From: Streptomyces sp. CB02009
GTDB taxonomy: Bacteria; Actinomycetota; Actinomycetes; Streptomycetales; Streptomycetaceae
Assembly: GCF_001905825.1 (NCBI RefSeq)
Contig: NZ_LIVV01000006.1
Coordinates: forward strand, 310,001 to 374,000
Direction: 5' to 3'
DNA: 64,000 nt
Shown here: positions 1 to 8,734 of the stretch, one piece after another
Position numbering within the stretch: position 1 is the stretch's first letter
Layout: the number at the start of each line of letters is the position of its first letter
The notes under the pieces: generated by a model
What the model was told of the DNA's origin: nothing
The model's input: the letters and a program-made list of their open reading frames with translations, nothing else
Database searches by the model: none
Position numbers and translations under genes: made by a program

Positions 1-62
1 ACCTACGATCCCGGGGGGTGCGCGCGGGGCTGCGCCCGGTGCGCGAGGAGGTACGGGCATGA
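1..62 (+). CDS. 3' end of an upstream protein (partial, tentative)
   Basis: The frame read from position 3 is open to a TGA at 60-62 and would end a protein in LRPVREEVRA. That stop overlaps the ATG of the following TetR gene as ATGA, the arrangement typical of translationally coupled Streptomyces genes. Only about 20 residues lie in the window, so the family cannot be recognised. The call rests on the overlap geometry and GC-rich codon use alone. Confidence 0.35.
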   Translation, partial: LRSRGVRAGLRPVREEVRA

Positions 63-751
63 GCGGGGACGTCAAGGACCGGCGGGCGGGCGAGCCCCGG
101 GGGCGGGACGCACGCAGCCAGGAGACCCGCGAGAAGCTGCTCGCGGGCGCCCTGCGGACCCTCGTCGAGCAGGGCATCACCAAGGCCTCCGCCCGCACCG
201 TCGCCGCCGCGGCGGGGGTGAACCAGGCCCTCGTCTTCTACCACTTCGGTTCCGTCGACGAACTGCTCGCCGAGGCCTGCCGGTACGGCGCCGAGCAGCG
301 CGTCGCCCGGCACCGCGAGCGGCTCGCCGCGGTCGGCAGCCTCACCGAACTGCTCGCCTTCGGGCGCGAGCTGCACGAGGAGGAGCGGGCGGCCGGCCAT
401 GTCGCCTTCCTCGGGCAGCTGCTCGCCGGAGCGCAGGCGCATCCCCGCCTGGCGCCGGCCACGGTCGCGGGTCTCGACCTGTGGATCGCCGAGATCGAGC
501 AGGTGCTCGTCCGGGTCCTGGCGGGGACCCCGTTCGCCGAGTTCACCGACCCCGCCGGGCTCGCCCGCGCGGTCGGCGCCTCGTTCGTCGGCCTCGAACT
601 GTACGAGGGCGTCGATCCGGCGGGCGCCGAGGCGGCCTTCACGGCCCTGGAGCAGCTGGGCGCCCTGATGGCCGCCGTGGAGGAGCTGAACCCCGTCGCC
701 AGAAAGGCCGTCGCCTACACGCTCCGGCGGCAGAGCGCCCGTACCCGATAG
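59..751 (+). CDS. TetR/AcrR family transcriptional regulator
   Basis: A 230-residue one-component repressor. After a charged leader of about 25 residues, the N-terminal helix-turn-helix covers roughly residues 30-70 (TRTVAAAAGVNQALVFYHFGS matches the TetR recognition helix ending in a YxHF-type motif). The rest is an all-helical ligand-binding and dimerisation domain that does not reveal its ligand. ATG 59 follows a clear Shine-Dalgarno (GAGGAGG at 44-50) and may overlap the stop of an upstream gene. Its length of 230 residues is ordinary for the family. The cslA operon begins about 100 bases downstream on the same strand, but nothing shows that this protein regulates it. The target is unknown; a gene lying to the left of the window is equally possible. 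Confidence 0.85.
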   Translation: MSGDVKDRRAGEPRGRDARSQETREKLLAGALRTLVEQGITKASARTVAAAAGVNQALVFYHFGSVDELLAEACRYGAEQRVARHRERLAAVGSLTELLAFGRELHEEERAAGHVAFLGQLLAGAQAHPRLAPATVAGLDLWIAEIEQVLVRVLAGTPFAEFTDPAGLARAVGASFVGLELYEGVDPAGAEAAFTALEQLGALMAAVEELNPVARKAVAYTLRRQSARTR

Positions 752-854
752 CCCGGCCCGGCCGACCAACCCAGTCGGACTACTCCAGTCGACACGCCGA
801 TCGTTTGCCCCTTTCGTTGGCATATCGATCCGTTCGAAGACAGCTGGAGGCGCC

Positions 855-2711
855 GTGCGGCCGGGAGCCTACGACTACGACACCTACAGCCGACTCGCCG
901 GCCCGCTCACCGAACCGGAGCCCGGGAACTACCGGGTGAGGTACCGGAGTCTGCTCTCCAGGGAGCCGCACCGCATACGCGCGGTCCTCCTGATGAGCCT
1001 CGCGCCGCTCCTCTCGGCGCTGCTCCTCGCCTACCTCGTCTGGCCCAGCCACTGGACCGTCCGCGAGGGCGGCGACCGCCGGCTCGTCCACCTCGACACC
1101 GTGATGCTCGTGTCGATCGGGCTGATCTGCTTCTTCATGCTGGTGAACGTCACGGCGATCGCCCACGCCACCATGGTCGCCCGCGACCCCATACCCGTGT
1201 ACGCGGAGAAGGGCACCCGCGTCGCCTTCCTCACCACGTACGTCCCGGGCAAGGAACCGCTCACCATGGTCCGCGGCACCCTGGAGGGCGCCACCCGGCT
1301 GCGCCACGACGGCCCCCTCGACGTCTGGCTCCTCGACGAGGGCGACTCCGCCGAGGCCAGGGCGCTCTGCGCCGAACTGGGCGTACGCCACTTCACCCGG
1401 GCCGGCGTCCCCGAGTGGAACCGGGGGAAGGGCGTCCACAAGGCGCGCACCAAGCACGGCAACTACAACGCCTGGCTCGCCCGGCACGGCGACGCCTACG
1501 ACTACTTCGCCTCCGTCGACACCGACCACGTCCCGCTCCCCGACTTCCTGGAGCGGATGCTCGGCTACTTCCGCGACCCCGACATCGCCTTCGTCGTCGG
1601 ACCGCAGGTGTACGGCAACTACACCAACACCGTCACCAAGGCCGCCGAGTCCCAGCAGTTCCTCTTCCACGCCCTCGTCCAGCGCGCCGGGAACCGCTAC
1701 CACGCCCCGATGTTCGTCGGCACGAACAACGCCGTCCGGATCTCCGCCCTCAAGCAGGTCGGCGGGCTGTACGACTCGGTCACCGAGGACATGGCCACCG
1801 GCTTCGAACTGCACCGCAGTAAGAACCCGGGCACCGGCCGCTACTGGCGCTCCGTCTACACCCCCGACGTCCTCGCCGTCGGCGAGGGCCCGGCCTCCTG
1901 GACGGACTTCTTCGCCCAGCAGCTCCGCTGGTCCCGGGGCACGTACGAGACGATCGTCAAGCAGTACTGGAAGGCGCCCTTCCGCACCCCGCCCGGCCGC
2001 TTCCTCAACTACACCCTGATGCTCGCCTACTACCCGATGACCGCGGTCAACTGGCTCCTCGGCATCCTCAGCAGCGTCCTCTACCTCTGGTTCGGCGCCT
2101 CCGGCACCCAGGTCTCCACCTCGGTGTGGCTGATGATCTACAGCGACGCCGTCGCCCTCCAGATCGGCCTCTACCTCTGGAACCGGCGGCACAACGTCTC
2201 GCCCCACGAACCCGAGGGCTCCGGCGGCCTCGCCGGCATGGCGATGTCCGCGTGCTCCGCCCCGATCTACCTCAGGTCCCTCGGCTCTGCGGTCCTCCGC
2301 ACCCGCGGCACCTTCGTCGTCACGCCCAAGGGCGGCAGGTCGAGCCCCGACCGGTTCCTGACCTTCCGCATCCACCTCTTCTGGGCGGTGGTCCTGCTCG
2401 CCTCCCTCGCCGCCTCCGTCCGCCTCGGGCACACCCACGCGGCCATGCGCGTCTGGGCACTCCTCGCCCTGGCCATCGCGCTCGCCCCGGTCGTCCTCTG
2501 GGGCCTCGCGGCCCTCGGGGGGCGGCGCGCGCTCCGCGTCCGCGCGCGAGCCCGCGCCCGCGTCCGGGCCCGCGGTCTCCCCGACGCCCGCGAAGGGACC
2601 GAGGCCGTCACCCCCGTCGCCGCCCCGGCCGTCGCCCCGGTCGCCGCCCCGCAGCCGACCGCCCCCGCGGCCCCCGCCGCCCCCGCCCCCACGACGACCG
2701 GAGGGAACTGA
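855..2711 (+). CDS. cslA: CslA-type processive glycosyltransferase (cellulose synthase-like, GT2)
   Basis: A membrane-bound beta-glycan synthase of 618 residues. Its Streptomyces homologue CslA makes a beta-(1,4)-linked glucan-like polymer at hyphal tips. Predicted membrane segments lie near residues 34-55 and 75-100, and several more follow the catalytic domain at about 385-560. The GT2 signature is complete: DxD at D222/D224, TED at 310-312 and the processivity motif QxxRW at 355-359. The C-terminus is unusual, with an Arg-Ala rich stretch (RARARARVRAR) followed by a Pro/Ala-rich tail. The GTG start at 855 follows AGCTGGAGG. The gene ends three bases before glxA, so the two are almost certainly co-transcribed. 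The assignment rests on motifs plus the adjacent glxA and cslZ genes; a closely related non-cellulosic synthase cannot be excluded. Confidence 0.93.
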   Translation: MRPGAYDYDTYSRLAGPLTEPEPGNYRVRYRSLLSREPHRIRAVLLMSLAPLLSALLLAYLVWPSHWTVREGGDRRLVHLDTVMLVSIGLICFFMLVNVTAIAHATMVARDPIPVYAEKGTRVAFLTTYVPGKEPLTMVRGTLEGATRLRHDGPLDVWLLDEGDSAEARALCAELGVRHFTRAGVPEWNRGKGVHKARTKHGNYNAWLARHGDAYDYFASVDTDHVPLPDFLERMLGYFRDPDIAFVVGPQVYGNYTNTVTKAAESQQFLFHALVQRAGNRYHAPMFVGTNNAVRISALKQVGGLYDSVTEDMATGFELHRSKNPGTGRYWRSVYTPDVLAVGEGPASWTDFFAQQLRWSRGTYETIVKQYWKAPFRTPPGRFLNYTLMLAYYPMTAVNWLLGILSSVLYLWFGASGTQVSTSVWLMIYSDAVALQIGLYLWNRRHNVSPHEPEGSGGLAGMAMSACSAPIYLRSLGSAVLRTRGTFVVTPKGGRSSPDRFLTFRIHLFWAVVLLASLAASVRLGHTHAAMRVWALLALAIALAPVVLWGLAALGGRRALRVRARARARVRARGLPDAREGTEAVTPVAAPAVAPVAAPQPTAPAAPAAPAPTTTGGN

Positions 2712-2714
2712 GCC

Positions 2715-4676
2715 ATGGCCCACCGACCCTCGGGGAAGTTCCGGAGGACCCTGCTCGGCAGCGCCGCGGTGCTGGTCCTCGCGGCGCTCAACGCCCCCGC
2801 CGCCGTCTCCTTCGCCGAGCGGAAGTACCACGCGTACAAGATCGCCCAGCCCGACTACCAGCGGCGGTTCGGCTCCTGGACCGAGGTCGAGGTCCCCGGC
2901 CGGTACCGGATCAACGCCATCCACGCGGCCCTGCTGCACACCGGCAAGGTGCTGCTGATCGCCGGCTCCGGCAACAGCCAGAAGAACTTCGACGCAGGGA
3001 CCTTCGAGACCGTCCTCTGGGACCCCGTCGAGAACACCTTCAAGAAGATCCCCACCCCCGTGGACTTCTTCTGCTCCGGCCACACCCAGCTCCCCGACGG
3101 CCGGCTGCTCGTGGCCGGCGGCACCGCGCGGTACGAGATCCTCGACGGCGAGGTCAAGAAGGCCGGCGGCGGCATGCGCGTCAAGAACGAGAGCCCCGAC
3201 AAGGCGGTCACCCTCAGGAAGGGCACCGTCTTCCGCTCGCCGTCCGGGGTCGAGTACGTCTCCCAGACCGACGTCACCGTCCCCAGGGCCACCCGCGCGT
3301 TCGACATCGCGTACTTCGCGAGCGGCCAGATGAAGCCGTGGACGACCAAGGTCACCGCCGCCGAGGCCCGGGTCTTCGTCGAGGCCCGCGAGGAGGGACC
3401 GCAGGCCCTCACCACCGAAGCCGCGCAGTACGAGGTCGTCGGCCTCAAGGGCGACGACGCCGACAACGTGTACGGCCTCGCGCAGAAGCTCACCACCGAG
3501 AAGCAGGACTTCCAGGGCATCAAGGGCGCCTACGAGTTCGACCCGAGGGCCGAGAAGTACATCCCGGTCGCCCCCATGAAGGACGCCCGCTGGTACCCCA
3601 CCCTCGTCACCCTCGACGACGGCAAGGTCCTCGCCGTCTCCGGACTCAACGACGTCGGCGACGTCGTCCCCGGCGACAACGAGATCTACGACCCCGCGAC
3701 CAAGAAGTGGACCGAAGGCCCCTTCCGCTACTTCCCCACCTACCCGTCCCTCTTCCTCACCAAGGGCGGCAAGCTCCTCTACACCGGCTCCAACGCCGGC
3801 TACGGGCCCGCCGACAAGGGCCGCGAACCGGGCCTGTGGGACCTGCGGAAGAACTCCTTCACCAAGCTGGCCGGGCTCACCGACCCCGACCAGCTGGAGA
3901 CCTCCGCCTCCCTGATCCTGCCCCCCGCCCAGCACCAGAAGGTCATGGTCCTCGGCGGCGGCGGGGTCGGCGAGTCGTCCCGGTCGACCGCCCGCACCTC
4001 GATCATCGACGTGTCCGGGGACAGCCCCGTCCTCACCGACGGACCGGCGCTCCCGCAGGGCACCCGCTACCTCAGCAGCGTCCTGCTGCCCGACGACACC
4101 GTCCTCACCACCGGCGGCTCCGAGGACTACCGGGGCCGCGGCGGCAGCGACATCCTCAAGGCGCAGTTCTACGACCCCAGGAGCAACGCCTTCACCGCGG
4201 CCGCCGCGCCCACCGTCGGCCGCAACTACCACTCCGAGGCGCTGCTGCTCCCCGACGGCCGGGTCGCCACGTTCGGCTCCGACCCGCTCTTCGACGACAA
4301 GGACAACACCAGGCTCGGCACCTTCGAGCAGCGGATCGAGGTCTTCACCCCGCCCTACCTCCACAAGGCCGGCGCCGACCGGCCCGTCCTGGGGGAGGGC
4401 CCGCAGGAACTCGACCAGAACGGCCGCGCCACCTTCAAGACCAGGGACGCCGCCCGGATCGCCGGGGCCCGGCTGATGCGGCCCAGCGCCGTCACCCACA
4501 CCACCGACGTCGAACAGCGCTCGGTCGAGCTCGGCCTGACGAAGAGCCCGAACGGGACGACGGTCACCGTCGACGTACCGGAGGACCGGACCCTCGTCCC
4601 GCCCGGCTGGTACATGCTCTTCGTCACCGACGCGGACGGCATCCCGTCCGAGGCGAAGTGGATCCAGGTGGACTGA
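2715..4676 (+). CDS. glxA: GlxA mono-copper radical oxidase (galactose oxidase-like)
   Basis: A 653-residue copper-radical oxidase of the galactose oxidase fold. In Streptomyces, GlxA is exported to the membrane face and acts on the glycan made by CslA during tip growth and development. An N-terminal hydrophobic segment (about residues 12-33) would anchor or export it. Galactose-oxidase ligands can be placed by motif: Cys120 (DFFCSGH) and Tyr294 (ARWYPT) would form the thioether cofactor, Tyr505 and His506 (RNYHSE) and His595 (VTHTTD) would bind copper. Kelch-like blades (LPDGRLLVAGG and similar) and a C-terminal DUF1929-type domain complete the protein. It starts three bases after cslA behind GGAGGGAA. 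The length matches other Streptomyces GlxA proteins. The ligand mapping is by analogy with galactose oxidase and has not been tested. Confidence 0.94.
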   Translation: MAHRPSGKFRRTLLGSAAVLVLAALNAPAAVSFAERKYHAYKIAQPDYQRRFGSWTEVEVPGRYRINAIHAALLHTGKVLLIAGSGNSQKNFDAGTFETVLWDPVENTFKKIPTPVDFFCSGHTQLPDGRLLVAGGTARYEILDGEVKKAGGGMRVKNESPDKAVTLRKGTVFRSPSGVEYVSQTDVTVPRATRAFDIAYFASGQMKPWTTKVTAAEARVFVEAREEGPQALTTEAAQYEVVGLKGDDADNVYGLAQKLTTEKQDFQGIKGAYEFDPRAEKYIPVAPMKDARWYPTLVTLDDGKVLAVSGLNDVGDVVPGDNEIYDPATKKWTEGPFRYFPTYPSLFLTKGGKLLYTGSNAGYGPADKGREPGLWDLRKNSFTKLAGLTDPDQLETSASLILPPAQHQKVMVLGGGGVGESSRSTARTSIIDVSGDSPVLTDGPALPQGTRYLSSVLLPDDTVLTTGGSEDYRGRGGSDILKAQFYDPRSNAFTAAAAPTVGRNYHSEALLLPDGRVATFGSDPLFDDKDNTRLGTFEQRIEVFTPPYLHKAGADRPVLGEGPQELDQNGRATFKTRDAARIAGARLMRPSAVTHTTDVEQRSVELGLTKSPNGTTVTVDVPEDRTLVPPGWYMLFVTDADGIPSEAKWIQVD

Positions 4677-4709
4677 GCCGGAGCCGGTCCCCTACGGCTA
4701 CGACTACGA

Positions 4710-5723
4710 CTACGACGCCGCCCTGCGCGCCAGCCCCAGGGCGTAGTCCGGCCACCACGTGCCGGCGGCCGGGCCGCCCCGGCACGGACCGTCCGAGTCG
4801 CCGGGGCGCTTGATCCACAGGTACGCGTCGACCAGGTCGTCCCCGGTCCGGTCCGTCGGCGGTACGCCGAGGGCCCGGCCCGGCGGGTTGCACCAGGCCT
4901 CCGGCCGGTCGTCCGGGAGCGGGCCGGCGCCGTTGCGGCTGGTGTCCACGGTGAAGTGGGCGCCGCCCAGCAGCCCCGACAGCGTCGTGCCGAAGCGCCG
5001 CACGGTCTCGTTCGTCTGGAAGTTGGAGACGTTCAGCGAGAAGCCGTCCGCGCGGGCCACCCCCGCCCGGCGCAGCGACTCCACCAGCCTGCCCGGATCG
5101 CCGATCCAGGCCGGGTTGCCGGCGTCCAGGTAGACCCGGGTGCGGGGCTGCCGCTTGAGCCGCTCGACGGCCTCGGCGAGCAGCCGGTACCGCTCCTCGT
5201 GGTACTGGTCCGGGGTGCAGCCGTCCACCATGTGCGGCACCGCGTCCGGCTCCAGGACGACGATCGCCGAGGACTCCCCGAGCGCGGTGGCGAAGGAGTC
5301 GATCCAGGTCCGGTAGGCCCGCGCGTCGTGCGAGCCGCCCGCCGAGTACAGACCGCAGTCGCGGTGCGGGATGTTGTACGCGACGAACACGGCCGTACGG
5401 TCCTCCGCCGCCGCGCCCCGCGCCGCCCGGGTGATCTCCGGCACGGGATCGTCCCCGGCCGGCCAGTCCGCGACCGGGCGGTCCGCGATCCGCCTCAGGA
5501 CCCTCGCGTCCTCGGCCCTGCCCTGCTCCTCGTACCGGCGCACCTGCCGGGCCGCGTCGCTCTCCGGGTCGACCCAGAACGGCGAGCTGCTCGCGGGGGC
5601 CGCCCCGTCCCGCGTGGACGGCGGACCGACGGGGCCCTTCGGGGGCCCGTCCTCGCCGCACCCGGCCAGGAGCAGCGCGGAGACGAGGGCCAGGGCGGCG
5701 GCGGTGACGGTGCGGCGGGACAT
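4710..5723 (-). CDS. cslZ: CslZ-like GH6 endoglucanase lipoprotein
   Basis: A glycoside hydrolase family 6 enzyme expected to cut beta-1,4-glucan outside the membrane. In the known locus it sits beside cslA-glxA, where it could trim or release the polymer. I chose the start at 5723 because it places MSRRTVTAAALALVS followed by the lipobox LLAGC at the N-terminus; the frame stays open to an upstream ATG at 5789 (MTRIVPP), which would bury the signal peptide. GH6 features include VFVAYNIPHRDCG, VLEPDAV (catalytic acid region), YLDAGNPAW, FSLNVSNF and a C-terminal AYLWIKRPGDSDG. At 337 residues it is a single catalytic domain without a cellulose-binding module. It is convergent with glxA, with 33 bases between the two stops, so it has its own promoter. 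The family call is firm and the role is inferred from locus context. Confidence 0.88.
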   Translation of the reverse strand: MSRRTVTAAALALVSALLLAGCGEDGPPKGPVGPPSTRDGAAPASSSPFWVDPESDAARQVRRYEEQGRAEDARVLRRIADRPVADWPAGDDPVPEITRAARGAAAEDRTAVFVAYNIPHRDCGLYSAGGSHDARAYRTWIDSFATALGESSAIVVLEPDAVPHMVDGCTPDQYHEERYRLLAEAVERLKRQPRTRVYLDAGNPAWIGDPGRLVESLRRAGVARADGFSLNVSNFQTNETVRRFGTTLSGLLGGAHFTVDTSRNGAGPLPDDRPEAWCNPPGRALGVPPTDRTGDDLVDAYLWIKRPGDSDGPCRGGPAAGTWWPDYALGLARRAAS

Positions 5724-5802
5724 CCGGCCCCCAGGGTCGGGTACGGCGAGCACGGCGCCTCGTACGGACGGCGGGACGATCCGGGTCATCGTGACATGTC
5801 GG

Positions 5803-6795
5803 TCAGCCGCTCCCGGGCTGTGACACCGCGATCCCCAGCGGGGTCCGTTCGTACAGCACCTGGTGGCCGTACCGCCGCGAGGCCAGCAGCCCCGCGTCCC
5901 GCAGCACCGCGAGGTGCGCGGAGACGGTGGACGGGGCCCGGCCCAGGAGGTGGGAGAGCGCCGTCGTCCCCATCGGCTCGGCGAGCGCGCACAGGACGTC
6001 CGCCCGCACCGGGCCGAGCAGCCGCCCGAGGGCCTCCGGCGTGCGGTCCCCTGACGCGGACCACAGCCCGCCGATCCCGCGCGCCGGGTAGACCACCGTC
6101 GGCTGCCACGGCGGATCGAAACCGCTCACCACGTCCGGCCAGGTGAACACGGACGGCATCAGGACGAGCCCCTGCCCGTCCAGCGGGCGGATGTGCTCAC
6201 CGCGGTACGCGACCTCCAGCGTCGCCGTCCCCGCGTCCCACGCGAAGGCCGGATGCAGCTCGCCCAGGAGCCGTTCGAGCCCGCCCTCCGCGAGCCGCCG
6301 CGAGTGGTACGCCACGTCCGCCTCCAGGAGCGCCCGCAGCCGGGGCCAGTCCGGGGCGATCAGCGCCTCCCACGCGGTCCGGAGCAGCTCCGCCAGCCGC
6401 AGCACCGCCCCGGCGGGATCCGCGAGCAGCCGCCGGCCCTCGGCGGTCCCGGCCGCGCCCGGGGTGTCCGCGAGCGCCCGCTCGAAGTCGTCCAGGACGA
6501 GCGCCGGATCGGTCTCCCGTACGGCGGCGATCTCGTCCTCGAACGAGGCGGCGGGGCCGAGCGGCGGCGGGTAAAGGAAGTCCGGACTGTGCCCGTGCAG
6601 GGGCATCAGCAGATGCAGCGGCCCGAGGTCGAGCTCCCGCGCGGCGGACGCGATCCGCCGCATCCACGGCAGGTGGTAGCCCTGCTTGCCGGGCCGGGCG
6701 AGGACCCGGACGGCGGAGTGGGTCTCCCAGAGCGGGGAGATCGCGAACCGGATCCGCAGCGGGTCGGCCTCGCCGAAACGCAGGTGGTACGGCAC
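5803..6795 (-). CDS. ArsR-type winged-helix regulator with DUF5937-like N-terminal domain
   Basis: A 330-residue regulator. The N-terminal 230 residues resemble the ligand-binding DUF5937-type domain often fused to ArsR helix-turn-helix domains in actinomycetes. The winged helix is C-terminal (about residues 245-320: LGRLLGPVRADVLCALAEPMGTTALSHLLGRAPSTVSAHLAVLRDAG, with the key SxVSxHL pattern). No cysteine pair of a metal-sensing ArsR is seen, so a metal ligand is unlikely. The reading frame continues far upstream without a stop. I place the start at GTG 6795 because it follows GGAGGGCCC and gives the usual length. It is transcribed divergently from the MFS gene at 6880, with 84 bases between the starts. 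Control of that transporter is a reasonable inference from this arrangement. Confidence 0.82.
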   Translation of the reverse strand: MPYHLRFGEADPLRIRFAISPLWETHSAVRVLARPGKQGYHLPWMRRIASAARELDLGPLHLLMPLHGHSPDFLYPPPLGPAASFEDEIAAVRETDPALVLDDFERALADTPGAAGTAEGRRLLADPAGAVLRLAELLRTAWEALIAPDWPRLRALLEADVAYHSRRLAEGGLERLLGELHPAFAWDAGTATLEVAYRGEHIRPLDGQGLVLMPSVFTWPDVVSGFDPPWQPTVVYPARGIGGLWSASGDRTPEALGRLLGPVRADVLCALAEPMGTTALSHLLGRAPSTVSAHLAVLRDAGLLASRRYGHQVLYERTPLGIAVSQPGSG

Positions 6796-6879
6796 GGGCC
6801 CTCCGGGGGACGGGGCGGAAGATTCGTCTGGGGCCGAAAGTCTAGGGCGGGCGCCGTAGCCGACGGCACGCTGCGTGCC

Positions 6880-8703
6880 ATGCCGAAGCACGACGACCCC
6901 ACCACCGAGCTGCCCGGAACCGGGACCGGGACGACCACCGCCGATCTGAGCGGGACCAGGACCGGGCCGATCGCCGCCGATCTGGGCGGGACCGGCTCCG
7001 GAGCGACCGCCGCCGCGCTGCCCGGGACCCGGACCGGAGCGGCCGCCGCTGAGCTGGGCGGGACCGGGACCGGGACCGGAGCGATCGCAGCCGCGCTGCC
7101 CGGGACCGGGACCGCAGAGACCGCCGCCGAGCTGCCCGGGACCGGGACCGGAGCGACCGCCGCCGAGCTGCGCGCGACCGGGTCCGGACCGACCGCAGCC
7201 GCGCCTGCGCCCTGGCCCGGCCTGGCTCACGCCGGCCCGGTCCACACCGGCCAGGCCCCCGCGGGCCGGCCTTCCGCCGGCCCGGTACCGATCGCCGCCG
7301 AGCTGCGCGCGACCGGGTCCGGACCGACCGCGGCCGTGCCTGCGCCCTGGCCCGGCCTGGCTCACGCCGGCCCGGCGCAGACCGGTCAGGCGGACGCCGG
7401 CCCGGTCCACACCGGCCAGGCCCCCGCGGGCCGGCCGTCCGCCAGCCCCGCCGCGCCCGCCGCGCCCGCCGCACCCTCCGCACCCACCGGCCCCGCCGCC
7501 CCCGGATACCGGGCCGTCTTCCGGGTGCGGGAGTTCCGCGTCGTCTTCGTGGCGCATCTGTTCTCCCTGCTCGGGGTCGTCGTCAGCGAGCTCGCGCTCA
7601 CCGTGCTCGTCTACGACCTCACCCGCTCCCCGCTCCTCTCCTCCCTCACCTTCGCCCTCGGCTTCCTCCCCTACCTCGTCGGCGGCACCCTGCTCGCCGG
7701 GCTCACCGACCGGCTCCCGCCCCGCCGGATCCTCGTCGTCTGCGACCTCGTCTGCGCCGGCTGCGTCGCGCTCATGGTCGTCCCCGCCACGCCCGTCGCC
7801 CTGCTGCTCGCGCTGCGCTGCGCCATCGCCGTCGTCTCGCCCGTCTTCAACGGCACCCGCATGGCGACCCTCGCCGACATCCTCGGCGAGGGCGACCTCT
7901 TCGTCCTCGGCCGCTCCCTGCTGCGGATCGTGTCCCAGAGCGCCCTGCTCACCGGCTTCGCCGTCGGCGGTGTGCTGCTCACCGTCGTCCCGCCGCGCGG
8001 CGCCCTCGCCGTCACCGCCGGCACGTTCCTCGTATCGGCGCTGCTGCTCCGGCTCGGCACCGTCCGCCGTCCCGCCCGCGGGTCCGGGGCCGCGGGCGGC
8101 GGGCTCTCCGGGACCTGGGCGGTGCTGCGGAACCGGCGCGTGCGGGCCCTGATGCTGATGTTCTGGGTGCCGCCGCTGTTCGCCGTCGTCCCGGAGGCGC
8201 TCGCCGCCCCGTACGCCGACGAGATCGGGGTCTCCACCGCCGCCCTGGGCCTCCTGATGTGCGCGCTGCCCGTCGGCACCATCACGGGCGAGCTCCTCGC
8301 CGGATCGTTCCTCTCCGCCGCCGTCCGCTCCCGGATCGTGCTGCCGCTCGCCGTGACCGGCGTCCTGCCCTACCTCCTGTACGCCCCTGAGCCCGGCGTG
8401 CCCCTCGCGGCCGCCGCGCTCTTCCTGGCGGGCGCCACCGGCGCGTACACCCTCGGGCTCGACGCCTGGTTCGTCGCCGCCGTCCCGGAGGAGCAGCGGG
8501 GGAGGGCCATGACCCTGATGACCGCGGGCATGATGACCGTCCAGGGCATCGGCATGGCGGGGGCCGGGGTCGCCGCCGAGTTCGCCCCCGTGCACGTGGT
8601 CGTCGCCGGCACGGGCGTCCTCGGCACGGTCTGCCTCCTCGCCGCCGCCGCCGAGCTGCGGGCCGCCGGGGCGGCCGGCGACCGAAAGGCGAGACGGGGC
8701 TGA
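6880..8703 (+). CDS. MFS transporter with repeat-expanded N-terminus
   Basis: A major facilitator superfamily protein, probably an exporter, with about 12 membrane helices from roughly residue 215 to the end (first helix VFVAHLFSLLGVVVSELALTV, with the GGTLLAGLTDRLPPRRIL loop equivalent to motif A). The unusual part is the first 200 or so residues: about nine degenerate 12-13-residue Gly/Thr/Ala repeats of the type ELPGTGTGATAA, then a duplicated block of about 45 residues. This segment has no membrane helices. ATG 6880 is the first start in this frame after the divergent regulator. A start near 7527, just before the first helix, would give an ordinary MFS length, so whether the repeats are translated is open. 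It is probably regulated by the adjacent ArsR-type protein. Confidence 0.8.
   Translation: MPKHDDPTTELPGTGTGTTTADLSGTRTGPIAADLGGTGSGATAAALPGTRTGAAAAELGGTGTGTGAIAAALPGTGTAETAAELPGTGTGATAAELRATGSGPTAAAPAPWPGLAHAGPVHTGQAPAGRPSAGPVPIAAELRATGSGPTAAVPAPWPGLAHAGPAQTGQADAGPVHTGQAPAGRPSASPAAPAAPAAPSAPTGPAAPGYRAVFRVREFRVVFVAHLFSLLGVVVSELALTVLVYDLTRSPLLSSLTFALGFLPYLVGGTLLAGLTDRLPPRRILVVCDLVCAGCVALMVVPATPVALLLALRCAIAVVSPVFNGTRMATLADILGEGDLFVLGRSLLRIVSQSALLTGFAVGGVLLTVVPPRGALAVTAGTFLVSALLLRLGTVRRPARGSGAAGGGLSGTWAVLRNRRVRALMLMFWVPPLFAVVPEALAAPYADEIGVSTAALGLLMCALPVGTITGELLAGSFLSAAVRSRIVLPLAVTGVLPYLLYAPEPGVPLAAAALFLAGATGAYTLGLDAWFVAAVPEEQRGRAMTLMTAGMMTVQGIGMAGAGVAAEFAPVHVVVAGTGVLGTVCLLAAAAELRAAGAAGDRKARRG
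6907..7461 (+). repeat. In-frame minisatellite: 36-39-bp units followed by a duplicated ~135-bp block
   Basis: From 6907 to about 7161 the DNA consists of degenerate 36-39-bp units (typical unit starts GAGCTGCCCGGGACCGGGAC). A longer block begins at 7162 with GCCGAGCTGCGCGCGACCGG and is repeated from 7297, 135 bases later. The second copy carries a 30-base insertion that is itself an internal duplication. All units keep the MFS reading frame. Copies differ by substitutions, so the array is not a recent perfect duplication. Confidence 0.9.
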
Positions 8704-8734
8704 CCGGCATATGACCAGTCGGTAAGGTCGACGC

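Noticed and set aside
780-4499. A 1239-codon open frame on the minus strand across cslA and glxA
   Set aside because: It is antisense to two genes with complete family motifs. Its translation is rich in Gly, Val, Asp and Glu without any domain, as expected for the complement of high-GC coding DNA.
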